64,000 nucleotides of DNA from Streptomyces fructofermentans (GCF_014651055.1 NZ_BMWD01000003.1:124001-188000), one strand, 5' to 3'. Positions 9,659 through 19,166 are shown, counted from the stretch's first letter. Notes: generated by a model from the letters alone, not told the origin. Made by a program: numbers and translations.

Positions 9659-11385
9659 TTCGTGCTCACCGTGCGCGTGTCACGGCCCGAGCGCAGGACC
9701 GTCCCGGGCACCGCCCCGGTCACCACGTCGCCCCGGATGACCTCGACGCCGTTGACCCACACGGCCGTGACGCCGATCGCCTTCGAGTCGAGCCGCGGGC
9801 TGTCCCCGGGCAGGTCGTGCACCAGGACGGCCTTGTCCGCGTCGATCCGCTCCGGGTCGAAGAGCACCAGGTCCGCGTGGAATCCCTCCGCCACCCGTCC
9901 GCGGCCGCGCAGCCCGAAGAGCCGGGCCGGGTCGTCCGTCAGCATCCGCACGGCCTGCTCCAGCGGCACCAGCTTCCTGCCGCGCAGGCAGTCGCCGAGG
10001 AACCGGGTCGTGTAGGGCGCCCCGCACATCCGGTCCAGATGCGCGCCGGCGTCGGAACCGCCGAGCAGTACGTCCTCGTGCCGCCACGTCTCCTGCCGCA
10101 GGGCCCAGGAGCCGGGGTCGTTGTCCGTGGGCATGGGCCACAGGACGGTCCGCAGGCGGTCGTTGACGCAGATGTCCACCAGGCAGGCGAAGGGCTCCTG
10201 GCCGCGCTCGGCCGCGATGTCCCGTACGACCCGTCCGGTCAGCCCCTCGTTCTCCGGGCTGTACGTGTCCCCGATGACGTAGCGGCCGAAGTCGGCCAGC
10301 CGCCGGAAGACGCCCGCCTCCTTGGAGCCGGCGCGCCGCAGCATCTCGGACCGCACCTCGGGGTCCTGGAGCCTCGCCATGCGCTCGGGCACGGGAAGGC
10401 CCAGCACCTCGCCCCAGCCGGGGATGAGGTTCAGGGCGCAGAAGGTGCCCAGGGACATGTTCATCGGCGTGAGGATCGGCATGGTCAGGGCGACGACGCG
10501 GCCGCCGGCGGCGCGGGCCCGCTCACTGGCCGCCAGCTGGCGGGGCACACGCTCCGGGACGGCCGCGTCGATGGTCAGGACGTTCCAGTTCAGCGGGCGT
10601 CCCGCCGCCGCGCTCATCTCCACGAACAGGTCGATCTCGTCGTCGCTGAACTGGTCGAGGCAGCCGGCCACGATGGCCTCGATCTGGGTCCCCTCGTGCT
10701 CCCCCACCGCCTGCGAGAGCGCGAGCAGTTCGGCGGGGCGCGCGTGCCGCGAGGCGACCGGCCTGCCGTCGCCGTCGGAGTGCGTGGACGACTGGGTGGT
10801 GGAGAAGCCCCAGGCACCCGCCTCCATCGCCTCGTGGAACAGCTCCAGCATCCTGTCGAGTTGCGCGGGCGACGGCTGCCCGCCGACCGCGTCCGGGCCC
10901 ATCACGTACCGCCGCAGTGCGCAATGGCCCACCATGAAGCCCGCGTTGACGGCGATGCGGCCCTCCAGCGCGTCCAGGTACTCCCCGAACGAGTGCCAGC
11001 TCCAGGGCGCCCCCTCCTCCAGCGCGACGAGCGACATCCCCTCGACCTTGGACATCATCCGCCGCGTGTAGTCGGCGTCCTCGGGCCGCTCCGGGTTCAG
11101 GGGCGCGAGGGTGAAGCCGCAGTTGCCGCCCGCGACCGTCGTCACGCCGTGGTTGAGCGACGGCGTCGCGTACGGGTCCCAGAAGAGCTGGGCGTCGTAG
11201 TGCGTGTGGGGGTCGACGAAGCCGGGGGCGAGCACGAGCCCGGCCGCGTCCTCGCTCGTGCGCGCGGCCTCGGTGACGGACCCGATCACGGCGATGCGCC
11301 CGTCCCGTATCCCCACGTCGGCGGTGCGGGAGGGGCCGCCGGTCCCGTCCACGACGGTCGCCCCTCTGATCAGATGGTCGAGCAC
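9655..11385 (-). CDS. N-acyl-D-amino-acid deacylase-like amidohydrolase
   Basis: A 576-residue amidohydrolase-superfamily enzyme. After a short beta-sandwich start (LDHLIRGATVVDGTGG) comes the metal motif GFVDPHTHYD (His60, His62), then GVTTVAGGNCGFTLAPL, a hallmark of the D-aminoacylase branch. GGSDAGAHLD, with the metal-binding Asp, lies near residue 445. Such enzymes cleave N-acyl groups, dihydropyrimidines or related amides. The GTG at 11385 is chosen because GAGAGGG lies about eight bases upstream and homology starts at once. Further upstream in the frame are only repeats. It may share an mRNA with the F420 oxidoreductase at 11669 and certainly does with the aldehyde dehydrogenase. Confidence 0.88.
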   Translation of the reverse strand: MLDHLIRGATVVDGTGGPSRTADVGIRDGRIAVIGSVTEAARTSEDAAGLVLAPGFVDPHTHYDAQLFWDPYATPSLNHGVTTVAGGNCGFTLAPLNPERPEDADYTRRMMSKVEGMSLVALEEGAPWSWHSFGEYLDALEGRIAVNAGFMVGHCALRRYVMGPDAVGGQPSPAQLDRMLELFHEAMEAGAWGFSTTQSSTHSDGDGRPVASRHARPAELLALSQAVGEHEGTQIEAIVAGCLDQFSDDEIDLFVEMSAAAGRPLNWNVLTIDAAVPERVPRQLAASERARAAGGRVVALTMPILTPMNMSLGTFCALNLIPGWGEVLGLPVPERMARLQDPEVRSEMLRRAGSKEAGVFRRLADFGRYVIGDTYSPENEGLTGRVVRDIAAERGQEPFACLVDICVNDRLRTVLWPMPTDNDPGSWALRQETWRHEDVLLGGSDAGAHLDRMCGAPYTTRFLGDCLRGRKLVPLEQAVRMLTDDPARLFGLRGRGRVAEGFHADLVLFDPERIDADKAVLVHDLPGDSPRLDSKAIGVTAVWVNGVEVIRGDVVTGAVPGTVLRSGRDTRTVSTK

Positions 11386-11470
11386 GACGACACCCTCTCT
11401 CGTATGTCTCGCAGAGCCTCTTGTCCTGCCGAACCGCCCGACTGCCGGACCACCGAACCGCCCGACTGCC

Positions 11471-11558
11471 GGGCCACCGGACCACCGGACCACCGGACCA
11501 CCGGACCACCGGGCCACCGGGCCACCGGGCCACCGGGCCACCGGGCCACCGGGCCACC
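11471..11558. repeat. Octanucleotide tandem repeat, 11 units
   Basis: Eleven contiguous 8-bp units: one GGGCCACC, four GGACCACC, then six GGGCCACC. Two copies of a GAACCGCCCGACTGCCGG block precede it (about 11430-11470). The array lies in the 283-bp gap between the F420 oxidoreductase gene and the amidohydrolase gene, both leftward. It would be transcribed if they form one operon. Confidence 0.95.
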
Positions 11559-11668
11559 GGGAGAGCGTCCCTCCGCCCGGCCCCGGGTCCGCGTCCCGCC
11601 GGGGGCCGCTCCCCCGCGTCACTCCGAGCCGGGCCGCGGGCCGCCGGCCCCCCGCACCCCGCCGGGGC

Positions 11669-12787
11669 TCAGCCCGTCCGGCGGAAGCGGGTGGTGCGGT
11701 GGACCGGGTCCGTGTCGATCTTCGGGATCACGTGCTCGCCGATGAGCCGGATCGTCTGGAGCGTCTCCTCCTTCGGGACGCCGACCGGCAGCCCGAAGCT
11801 CAGCTGGTCCGCCCCGGCCTGCTCCCACCGCTTGCACTGGGTGAGCACCTCGCCCGGGTCGCCGCAGATCAACAGCTCCTCGGCGATGAGGAGTTCGATG
11901 AACTCCTCGTTGTACTCGGGCAGCGTCTCGGGCCACACGGGGAAGCCCTCGGGCCGCGGGAAGGTGTCGTGGTAGCGGAAGACGAGGGAGGGCAGGTAAT
12001 GCAGGCTGCCCCCGACCGCGATCCGTACCGCCTCCTCGTGCGTCGGCGCGCAGATGGCGGTCGTGGTCACCATCACGTTGTCGTTGACGAAGGCGCCGAC
12101 CGGCTCCGCCTCGACGACGGCCGTCTTGTACTGCTCCAGGACCCACTCCATGTCGGAGACCTTCTGCACGCTGAAGCCGAGCACCCCGAGCCCCTTGCGG
12201 GCCGCCATCGCGTACGAGGGCGGCGACCCGGCGGCGTACCACATCGCCGGGTGGGCCTTCCCGTACGGCTTGGGCAGGACCTTGCGCGGCGGGAGCTGCC
12301 AGTGCTTGCCCTGGAACCCGACGTACTCCTCCTGGAGCCACATCTTCGGGAACTCGGCGATGGTCTCCTCCCAGATCTCCTTCGTGTGGTTCATGTCCGT
12401 GATGCCCGGCAGGAAGCCGAGGATCTCGTGCGAGCCGGCCCCGCGCCCGCTGCCGAACTCGAAGCGGCCCTCGGAGAGGTGGTCGAGCATCGCGACCTTC
12501 TCGGCGACCTTCACCGGATGGTTGACCTGGGCCAGCGGGTTGAAGATGCCGGAGCCGAGGTGGATCCGCTCGGTGGCGTGCGCGAGGTACCCGAGGAAGA
12601 CGTCGTTGGCGGAGAGGTGCGAGTACTCGTCCAGGAAGTGGTGCTCGGACGCCCAGGCGTACTTGAAGCCCGAGGCGTCCGCCTGGATGACGTACTCGGT
12701 CTCCTCCATCAGCGCCTTGTGCTCGGCGAGCGGGTCGGTCTCGGCGCGCTTGCCCACGTATCCCTGTACGAAGAGCCCGAATTCCAC
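11669..12787 (-). CDS. LLM-class (luciferase-like) flavin/F420-dependent oxidoreductase
   Basis: A 372-residue TIM-barrel protein of the bacterial-luciferase superfamily. It reads MEFGLFVQGYVGKRAETDP, then YAWASEHHFLDEYSHL, VAMLDHLSEGRFEFGSGRG and a C-terminal helix region. The SEHHF and DxLSxGRxxxGxGRG motifs are typical of the family, whose members use FMN or F420 in oxygenase or reductase reactions. It starts at GTG 12787. A perfect 17-bp palindrome is centred 37 bases upstream and a second, weaker copy lies 60 bp further. It resembles the F420-type enzymes found in actinobacterial steroid and isoprenoid clusters. Confidence 0.9.
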   Translation of the reverse strand: MEFGLFVQGYVGKRAETDPLAEHKALMEETEYVIQADASGFKYAWASEHHFLDEYSHLSANDVFLGYLAHATERIHLGSGIFNPLAQVNHPVKVAEKVAMLDHLSEGRFEFGSGRGAGSHEILGFLPGITDMNHTKEIWEETIAEFPKMWLQEEYVGFQGKHWQLPPRKVLPKPYGKAHPAMWYAAGSPPSYAMAARKGLGVLGFSVQKVSDMEWVLEQYKTAVVEAEPVGAFVNDNVMVTTTAICAPTHEEAVRIAVGGSLHYLPSLVFRYHDTFPRPEGFPVWPETLPEYNEEFIELLIAEELLICGDPGEVLTQCKRWEQAGADQLSFGLPVGVPKEETLQTIRLIGEHVIPKIDTDPVHRTTRFRRTG

Positions 12788-12815
12788 GGAGGTTCACCGT
12801 CCCCACGAATCGATA

Positions 12816-12832
12816 TCTGACGTACCGTCAGA
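12816..12832. promoter_or_regulatory. Operator palindrome, perfect copy (site 1)
   Basis: TCTGACGTACCGTCAGA: two perfect 7-bp arms around a 3-bp centre, the best copy in the window. It lies 29 bases before the start codon of the LLM-class oxidoreductase at 12787. Confidence 0.85.
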
Positions 12833-12875
12833 TTCATTGAGCCGACTGTTCCACCGCCCGCCGGGAGCGTCAATA

Positions 12876-12892
12876 GCTGACGAGCAGTCAGA
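12876..12892. promoter_or_regulatory. Operator palindrome, weaker copy (site 2)
   Basis: GCTGACGAGCAGTCAGA matches the consensus at 12 of 14 specified positions. Its centre is 60 bp from that of the perfect copy at 12816, about six helical turns, so the two could be bound on the same face of the DNA. Confidence 0.6.
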
Positions 12893-12906
12893 TGACGGTC
12901 CCGGTT

Positions 12907-13689
12907 TCAGAGCACGGCGACCCCCGCCAGCCACCCTCCGTCGATCACGAACGGCTGCCCGGTGATGTACGAGGAGTCGTCGCAGCTGAGGAAGAGCACG
13001 AGCCGCGCGACCTCCTCGGGCCTGCCGATCCGGCCGAGCGGCACGAGCTTGCGGTAGAAGGCGTCCAGGGCCCTGGAGCCGCGCTCGGCGTCCACCGAGG
13101 GGTCCAGGAGCGCCGGGTTGGACATGGCGGTGTCGATGGCGCCCGGGCACACCGCGTTGACCCGCACCCCCCGGTCCGCCAGCTCCAGGGCCGCCACCCG
13201 GGTCAGCCCCAGCACGGCGTGCTTGGTCGCCGCGTACGCGCCGACGGCCGCCATGCCGGTCAGGCCCGTGTACGAGGCGGTGTTGACGACCGTCCCGCCG
13301 CCGGCCTCCGCGATGCGCGGCCCGGCTGCCCTGATCCCGAGGAAGCAGCCGACCTGGTTCACCTGCACGACCTGCATGAACTCGTCGAGAGGGGTGTCGA
13401 CGAGGGCGTTGAACCGCAGGATGCCCGCGTTGTTGACCAGGCCGTCGATCCTCCCGTACGCCTCCTCGGCGGCGGCGACGGCGGCCGCCCAGTCGTCCTC
13501 GCTCCGTACGTCCAGGTGGACGTACCGGGCCCGGGGGCCCAGCTCCTTGGCCAGCGCCTCGCCCTGGTCGTCGAGCACGTCGCCCAGGACGACCTCGGCG
13601 CCCTCCTCGACGAAGAGCCGCGCCTCCTGCTCGCCCTGCCCGCGCGCCGCGCCGGTGATGAGGACGACACGTCCGTCCAGCTTGCCCAT
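12907..13689 (-). CDS. Short-chain dehydrogenase/reductase
   Basis: A 260-residue classical SDR. It begins MGKLDGRVVLITGAARGQG, which holds the TGxxxGxG cofactor loop. NNAG lies near residue 85 (LVNNAGILRF) and the active-site YAATK follows TASYTGLTGMAAVGA. It ends in the usual VIDGGWLAG. It oxidises or reduces an alcohol or ketone with NAD(P). It starts ten bases after the stop codon of the LLM-class gene at 13700, with AGGGAG overlapping that stop, so the two form an operon controlled from the operator at 14654. Confidence 0.93.
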   Translation of the reverse strand: MGKLDGRVVLITGAARGQGEQEARLFVEEGAEVVLGDVLDDQGEALAKELGPRARYVHLDVRSEDDWAAAVAAAEEAYGRIDGLVNNAGILRFNALVDTPLDEFMQVVQVNQVGCFLGIRAAGPRIAEAGGGTVVNTASYTGLTGMAAVGAYAATKHAVLGLTRVAALELADRGVRVNAVCPGAIDTAMSNPALLDPSVDAERGSRALDAFYRKLVPLGRIGRPEEVARLVLFLSCDDSSYITGQPFVIDGGWLAGVAVL

Positions 13690-13699
13690 ACGGCTCTCC

Positions 13700-14638
13700 C
13701 TAGAGGTGCGGCGCCACGTCGGTGCCGAACGCCGTCATCTGGTCGATGAGTTCGCCGCGGCTCCGGGACCGGAACCGCACCTGGATCTGGTGCACGCCCA
13801 TCGCGCCGTACTCCCGCAGGGACTCGGCCAGTTCGTCCGGGCCCCCGCTGAGCGTGCGGCGTCCCACGGACCACTGCGGGCGCCCCACGTAGAGCGGCTC
13901 GGTGATCGCGCCGACGGTCAGCGGGTCGCCGACGCCGGCCTCCTCCCTGAGCCGGCGGACGGTGGCTATCTGCTCGGGCAGCCGCTCGCGGGGGTCGCCC
14001 TGCGGCAGCCATCCGTCCCCCTTCACGGCGGCCCTGCGGACGGCCGCGGGCGAGGACCCGCCGACCCAGACCGGCACCCGTTCCTGCGCGGGCCTGGGCC
14101 GCTGCCCGAGTCCCTCGAAGTCGTACAGCTTCCCGTGGTGGACGGGGTACTCGTCGGGGCCCAGCGCGGCGCGCAGCGCGTCGACGCACTCGTCGAGGAC
14201 CGCTCCCCGCCGCTCGAAGTCGACACCCAGCGCCTCGAACTCCTCCCGCACGTGGCCCGCGCCGACGCCGAGGACGAGCCGGCCGCCGCTGAGGTGGTCC
14301 AGCGTCGCGTACTGCTTGGCCGTGAGGAGCGGATGCCGCAGACCGACGACCGCGACATGGCTGAGCAGCCGCACCCGCTCGGTGATCCCGGCGAGGAAGG
14401 CGAGGGTGGCGACCGGGTCGTACCAGACGGTGCTCATGGCCGGGGCGAGCCGCCGCGGGATGCCCACGTGGTCGCAGCTCGCGAGGTAGGCGAAGCCGAG
14501 GCGGTCGGCGGCCCCGGCGATCGCGGCGAGGTCGCCCGGGCCCGCGTCCGCCTCCCACTCCTCGGTGTACAGGGTGCTCTGGGACTGGACGGGGAGCTGC
14601 ATCCCGTACTCCAGTCGCCCTTCCGGCAGGACCTGCAT
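13700..14638 (-). CDS. F420-dependent LLM-class oxidoreductase
   Basis: A 312-residue luciferase-superfamily protein of the F420-dependent TIGR03619 type. The core reads LGFAYLASCDHVGIPRRLAP, then ATLAFLAGITERVRLLSHV and ATLDHLSGGRLVLGVGAGHV, followed by VPVWVGGSSPAAVRRAA. The GxGxGHxxEEFxAL block after the fifth strand is the family signature. The ATG at 14638 has GGGGAG at about eight bases. Its operator lies only 16 bases upstream of the start codon. It is co-transcribed with the SDR downstream. Confidence 0.9.
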   Translation of the reverse strand: MQVLPEGRLEYGMQLPVQSQSTLYTEEWEADAGPGDLAAIAGAADRLGFAYLASCDHVGIPRRLAPAMSTVWYDPVATLAFLAGITERVRLLSHVAVVGLRHPLLTAKQYATLDHLSGGRLVLGVGAGHVREEFEALGVDFERRGAVLDECVDALRAALGPDEYPVHHGKLYDFEGLGQRPRPAQERVPVWVGGSSPAAVRRAAVKGDGWLPQGDPRERLPEQIATVRRLREEAGVGDPLTVGAITEPLYVGRPQWSVGRRTLSGGPDELAESLREYGAMGVHQIQVRFRSRSRGELIDQMTAFGTDVAPHL

Positions 14639-14653
14639 CAGCGGCTCCCCTTG

Positions 14654-14670
14654 TCTGACGATCCGTCATA
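14654..14670. promoter_or_regulatory. Operator palindrome (site 3)
   Basis: TCTGACGATCCGTCATA matches 13 of 14 specified positions. It precedes the LLM-class oxidoreductase/SDR operon by 16 bases. Confidence 0.8.
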
Positions 14671-14783
14671 TTCGTGAGCGGGCACCCATCGTGCTGACCG
14701 ACGCACCGTCGTACAAGGGGTGCGTGTACGCGCGTCCGGCGACCGGGCGGGAGGCGTGCGCGTCCGGCGACCGGGCCGGGGCC

Positions 14784-16001
14784 TCAGGGGGCCCAGAGCC
14801 CGTCCTCGGTGAGCCCCAGCAGTTCGATGGCGTTGCGCCGCACGATCCGGTCCACCACGTCCGGGTCGAGGTGGCCCATCTGCGCCTCGCCGACCTCGCG
14901 CGACTTGGGCCAGGTCGAGTCGGAGTGCGGGTAGTCCGTCTCGTAGAGCACGTTCCCCGCGCCGATGGCGTCCAGGTTCCGCAGACCGAAGGCGTCGTCG
15001 AAGAAGCAGCCGTACACGTGCTCGGTGAAGAGTTCGGAGGGCGGCCGGTGGACCTTGTCGGCCACACCGCCCCAGCCGCGGTTCTCCTCCCACACCACGT
15101 CGGCCCGTTCGAGGATGTAGGGGATCCAGCCGATCTGGCCCTCCGCGTACATCACCCTGAGGTTCGGGAAGCGCTCGAACTTGCCGCTCATCAGCCAGTC
15201 GACCATGGAGAAGCAGCAGTTGGCGAAGGTGATGGTGGAGCCCACCGCGGGCGGTGCGTCCGCCGAGGTCGAGGGCATGCGGCTGCTCGACCCGATGTGC
15301 ATGGCGATGACGGTGCCGGTCTCGTCGCAGGCGGCGAGGAAGGGGTCCCAGTAGTCCGTGTGCACGGAGGGCAGCCCGAGGTGCGGAGGTATCTCGGAGA
15401 AGGCCACGGCCCGCACCCCGCGGGCCGCGTTGCGCCGCACCTCGCGCGCCGCCAGTTCCGCGTCCCACAGCGGGATGAGGGTGAGCGGGATCAGCCGGCC
15501 CCGGGCCTCGGGCCCGCACCACTCCTCCACCATCCAGTCGTTGTAGGCGCGCACCGACAGCAGCCCCAGCTCGCGGTCCGACGCCTCGGTGAAGGTCTGG
15601 CCGCAGAAGCGCGGGAAGGTGGGGAAGCACAGGGCCGACTGGACGTGGTTGACGTCCATGTCCGCGAGACGCTGCGGGACGTCGTACGACCCCGGGCGCA
15701 TCTGCTCGTACGTGATGACTTCGAGCCTGATCTCGTCGCGGTCGTAGCCGACCGCGGTGTCGAGCCGGGTGAGCGGCCGGTGCAGGTCCTCGTAGACCCA
15801 CCAGTCGCCGATGGGCCCCTCGTCGCCGGGGGCACCCATGACCGGTGCGAACTTTCCGCCCAGGAAGGTCATTTCCTTGAGCGGGGCACGGACGATGCGC
15901 GGCCCCCGGTCCCGGTACCGGGACGGGAGCCGGTCCTGCCAGACGGTGGGGGGCTCCACCGTGTGGTCGTCCACCGAGATGATCTGCGGGAAGGTCTCCA
16001 T
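14784..16001 (-). CDS. Amidohydrolase-2 family protein (ACMSD-like)
   Basis: A 405-residue TIM-barrel metal-dependent hydrolase or decarboxylase of the amidohydrolase-2 group. It begins METFPQIISVDDHTVEPPTV, with a DxH metal motif. CFPTFPRFCGQTF, GVRAVAFSEIPPHLGLPS, MHIGSSSRMPS and YETDYPHSDSTWP follow. The family includes ACMS decarboxylase and related hydratases, but the reaction here is unknown. It is a close paralogue of the protein at 56363. The operator lies 21 bases upstream of the ATG at 16001. An in-frame extension to 16181 is possible but would bury the operator in coding sequence. The gene is divergent from afsR. Confidence 0.9.
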   Translation of the reverse strand: METFPQIISVDDHTVEPPTVWQDRLPSRYRDRGPRIVRAPLKEMTFLGGKFAPVMGAPGDEGPIGDWWVYEDLHRPLTRLDTAVGYDRDEIRLEVITYEQMRPGSYDVPQRLADMDVNHVQSALCFPTFPRFCGQTFTEASDRELGLLSVRAYNDWMVEEWCGPEARGRLIPLTLIPLWDAELAAREVRRNAARGVRAVAFSEIPPHLGLPSVHTDYWDPFLAACDETGTVIAMHIGSSSRMPSTSADAPPAVGSTITFANCCFSMVDWLMSGKFERFPNLRVMYAEGQIGWIPYILERADVVWEENRGWGGVADKVHRPPSELFTEHVYGCFFDDAFGLRNLDAIGAGNVLYETDYPHSDSTWPKSREVGEAQMGHLDPDVVDRIVRRNAIELLGLTEDGLWAP

Positions 16002-16021
16002 GCGTTGTACGGTAGCGCTGA

Positions 16022-16038
16022 TCTGACGGTCCGTCAGC
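16022..16038. promoter_or_regulatory. Operator palindrome (site 4)
   Basis: TCTGACGGTCCGTCAGC matches 13 of 14 specified positions. It lies 21 bases upstream of the amidohydrolase and 189 bases upstream of the divergent afsR, so it probably serves only the amidohydrolase. Confidence 0.8.
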
Positions 16039-16226
16039 TCTCTGGCGGGGGCCCGCGGGACGGGCTTCGGGGCGGCCCCGCGGACGTGGGGACCCCGTGC
16101 GGGTTCCGTGCGGGGCCGCGCGACTTGGCACCGCCGCCTGTGACGGCTGTCTCCCACGGCTGACGCATCCGCCATGAACAAGGCAAACTGGCCTGGTTGT
16201 CATGACGGTTCGGCAGGGGGACAGCG

Positions 16227-19166
16227 ATGGACGGTGTACCGCGAGTACCGGAGCAGCGGCATGCCGAGGAGTCGGTGACGCTCCGCTTCGGCGTGCTCGG
16301 CCCGGTGCGCGCCTGGCGCGGGGCGGAGCTCCTGCCCACCGGCTCCCCCCAGCAGCGCGCGCTGCTGGCCGCGCTGCTGCTCCGGGAGGGCCGCACGGCC
16401 ACGGCGTCCGAGCTGATCGACGCCCTGTGGGGCGACGAGCCGCCGTCCCAGGCACTGGCGGCGGTCCGCACCTACGCGTCGCGGCTGCGCAAGGTGCTGG
16501 ACCCCGGGGTCCTGGTCAGCGAGTCCGGCGGGTACGCGATCAGGTCCCTCGGGGAGGGGGCCCTGGACGTCGCGCTGGCCCAGGAGCTGGCGGCCGACGC
16601 CGAGAAGGCAAAGGGCTCGGGCGACCTGTGTCTCGCCCGTTCCCTGCTCAACAGGGCGCTCGGCCTGTGGGACGGCGAGCCGCTGGCGAGCGTCCCGGGC
16701 CCCTACGCGGAGACCCAGCGGGCCCGGCTCGACGAGTGGCGGCTCCAACTGCTGGAGTCGCGCCTGGACATGGACCTCGAACAGGGCTGCCACGCCGAGG
16801 CCGTCTCGGAGCTGACGGCGCTGACCGCGGCGCACCCCCTGCGGGAGCGGCTGCGCGAACTGCTGATGCTCGCGCTGTACCGCTCGGGCCGGCAGGCGGA
16901 GGCCCTGGCGGTGTACGCCGACACACGGCGCCTGCTCGCCGACGAGCTGGGCGTGGACCCGCGCCCCGGCCTGAAGGAGCTCCAGCAGCGGATCCTGCGG
17001 GCCGACCCGGGGCTGGCCGAACCGTCCGCCCCCGTCGCGGAGCCCGCCGCCGCGCCCGTGCGGCCCGCGCAACTCCCCGCGACCGTGCCCGACTTCACCG
17101 GACGCTCCTCCTTCGTCTCCGAACTGGGCGACGTGCTCGCCTCCGCGGACGGACGGGTCATGGCGGTCTCCGCGCTGGCCGGCATCGGCGGCGTGGGCAA
17201 GACGACGCTCGCGGTGCACGTGGCGCACCGGGCCCGCGGGGCGTTCCCCGACGGGCAGTTGTACGTGGACCTCCAGGGCGCCGGAGCCCGGGCGGCTGAG
17301 CCCGAGACCGTGCTGGGCGCCTTCCTGCGCGCCCTGGGCACCGCGGACTCGGCGATCCCGGACTCCCTGGAGGAGCGGGCCGCGCTCTTCCGCTCGATGC
17401 TCGACGGCCGCCGGGTGCTGGTCCTGCTCGACAACGCGCGGGACGCCGCCCAGGTACGGCCCCTGCTGCCCGGCACCGAGGGCTGCGCCGCGCTGATCAC
17501 GTCCCGGGTCCGGATGGTGGACCTGGCCGGGGCGCACCTCGTCGACCTCGACGTGATGTCCCCGGAGGAGGCGCTCCAGCTCTTTACGAAGATCGTCGGC
17601 GGGGAGCGGGTCGCGTCGGAGCGGGAGGCCGCCCTCGACGTGGTCGCGGCCTGCGGCTTCCTGCCGCTGGCGATCCGTATCGCGGCCTCGCGGCTCGCGG
17701 CCCGGCGGACCTGGACGGTCTCGGTGCTGGCGGCGAAGCTGGCGGACGAGCGGCGGCGCCTGGACGAGCTCCAGGCGGGCGACCTGGCGGTGAAGGCCAC
17801 GTTCGAGCTGGGCTACGGGCAGTTGGAGCCCGCGCAGGCCCGCGCGTTCCGGCTGCTCGGGCTGGCCGACGGGCCGGACATGTCGCTGGCCGCGGCGTCG
17901 GCCGTGCTGGACCTCCCGGAGACGGCGGCCGAGGACCTGCTGGAGTCCCTCGTGGACACCTCGCTGCTGGAGTCCGCCGCGCCCGGCCGCTACCGCTACC
18001 ACGACCTGGTCCGCCTCTACGCGCGTGCGTGCGCGGAGCGGGACGAGCACCCGCCGAGCGAGCGGGGCGCGGCGCTGTCGCGGCTGCTGGACTTCTACCT
18101 GGCCACGGCTGCGGAGGTGTACGCGATCGAGCGTCCGGGCGACCGCCTGGTCGCCGCCCTCGAGCACACGGAGCACCCGGGGCTCACGTTCGCCGAGGGG
18201 TCCGCCGCGCTGGACTGGCTCTACACGGAGGCGGCCCCCCTGCTGGCCTCCGTACGGCAGTCCGCGGGCACGGAGCGGCTGCGGCGTGCGGTCGACCTGC
18301 TGTGGGCGGCCAAGGACCTCACCGAGTCGGGTGCCGACTCCCACCAGTACGAGGCGACCGCCAGGGCGATGTGCGAGGCCACCCGGGCGTCGGGGGACGT
18401 GCGGGCGGAGGGCAGGGCCCGGACGATCCTGACCGACGTCCTGCTGGTCTCGGGCCGCATCCAGCAGGCGGCCGAGGAGGCACGGGTCGCCATGGAGCTG
18501 GCCGGTTCCGCCCGGGACGCCACCGCCATCAGCTGGGTCGCCAACAACCGCGGGCTCATCTGCCTCCACCAGGGGCGGTACGCGGACGGCAAGCCGTTCT
18601 TCGACCAGGCCATCGAAGGGCTGCGGGCGGCGGGCAACCGGCCCTTCGAGGCGACCAGCCTGTGCAACCTCTCCCGCGCCCACCTGGGCATGGGGAACAT
18701 CGCCACGGCCGTGGAGTTCGCCCAGCACGGGGTCGCGATCCACGCGGAGTTCGGCCGGACCGTGCGCCTCGCCAACAGCCACTACGCGGTGGGCATGGCC
18801 CTGCACAGGGCCGGCCGGCACGCCGAGGCGCTCGGCCACTACAACGAGGCCCTGGGCATCCTCAGGGACCACCGGCAGCGCCTGTGGGAGGGCACGACCC
18901 ACTTCCGCATCGCCGAGGTGCACCTGTCCGCCCGCCGGCCCGCCCAGGCCGCCCAGCACGCCGAACAGGCCCTCGCGCTCAGGTGCATCGGCGGCGACCG
19001 GATGCGGGGCAACGTCCTGACGCTCCTCGGGAGGGCGCTCACCGTACTGGGGCAGGTGGACCGGGCCAGGGCCTGCTGGCGCGAGGCGCTCAACCTGTAC
19101 GAGCAGAGCGCGGCCGTGGAGGCCGACGAGGTGCGGGCGCTGCTCGCGCCGGCCACGGCGGCCTGA
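16227..19166 (+). CDS. afsR: SARP-type global regulator AfsR
   Basis: A 979-residue transcriptional activator of secondary metabolism. The order is a winged-helix DNA-binding domain (LRFGVLGPVRAW to about residue 110, with ALLAALLLREGRTATASELI), the bacterial transcriptional activation domain (about 115-270), an NB-ARC ATPase with P-loop GIGGVGKTT near residue 320, and C-terminal tetratricopeptide repeats (about 730-970). In S. coelicolor AfsR is phosphorylated by AfsK and switches on afsS; afsS lies directly downstream here. The length (993 there) and the whole sequence match closely. The ATG at 16227 has GGGGGAC about six bases before it. Confidence 0.97.
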   Translation: MDGVPRVPEQRHAEESVTLRFGVLGPVRAWRGAELLPTGSPQQRALLAALLLREGRTATASELIDALWGDEPPSQALAAVRTYASRLRKVLDPGVLVSESGGYAIRSLGEGALDVALAQELAADAEKAKGSGDLCLARSLLNRALGLWDGEPLASVPGPYAETQRARLDEWRLQLLESRLDMDLEQGCHAEAVSELTALTAAHPLRERLRELLMLALYRSGRQAEALAVYADTRRLLADELGVDPRPGLKELQQRILRADPGLAEPSAPVAEPAAAPVRPAQLPATVPDFTGRSSFVSELGDVLASADGRVMAVSALAGIGGVGKTTLAVHVAHRARGAFPDGQLYVDLQGAGARAAEPETVLGAFLRALGTADSAIPDSLEERAALFRSMLDGRRVLVLLDNARDAAQVRPLLPGTEGCAALITSRVRMVDLAGAHLVDLDVMSPEEALQLFTKIVGGERVASEREAALDVVAACGFLPLAIRIAASRLAARRTWTVSVLAAKLADERRRLDELQAGDLAVKATFELGYGQLEPAQARAFRLLGLADGPDMSLAAASAVLDLPETAAEDLLESLVDTSLLESAAPGRYRYHDLVRLYARACAERDEHPPSERGAALSRLLDFYLATAAEVYAIERPGDRLVAALEHTEHPGLTFAEGSAALDWLYTEAAPLLASVRQSAGTERLRRAVDLLWAAKDLTESGADSHQYEATARAMCEATRASGDVRAEGRARTILTDVLLVSGRIQQAAEEARVAMELAGSARDATAISWVANNRGLICLHQGRYADGKPFFDQAIEGLRAAGNRPFEATSLCNLSRAHLGMGNIATAVEFAQHGVAIHAEFGRTVRLANSHYAVGMALHRAGRHAEALGHYNEALGILRDHRQRLWEGTTHFRIAEVHLSARRPAQAAQHAEQALALRCIGGDRMRGNVLTLLGRALTVLGQVDRARACWREALNLYEQSAAVEADEVRALLAPATAA

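Noticed and set aside
11427..11558. CRISPR array
   Set aside because: Units are 8 bp, contiguous and without spacers; no cas genes are present.
15999..16181. N-terminal extension of the amidohydrolase to 16181
   Set aside because: It would place the operator inside the coding sequence, and the family sequence begins at METFPQIISVDDH.
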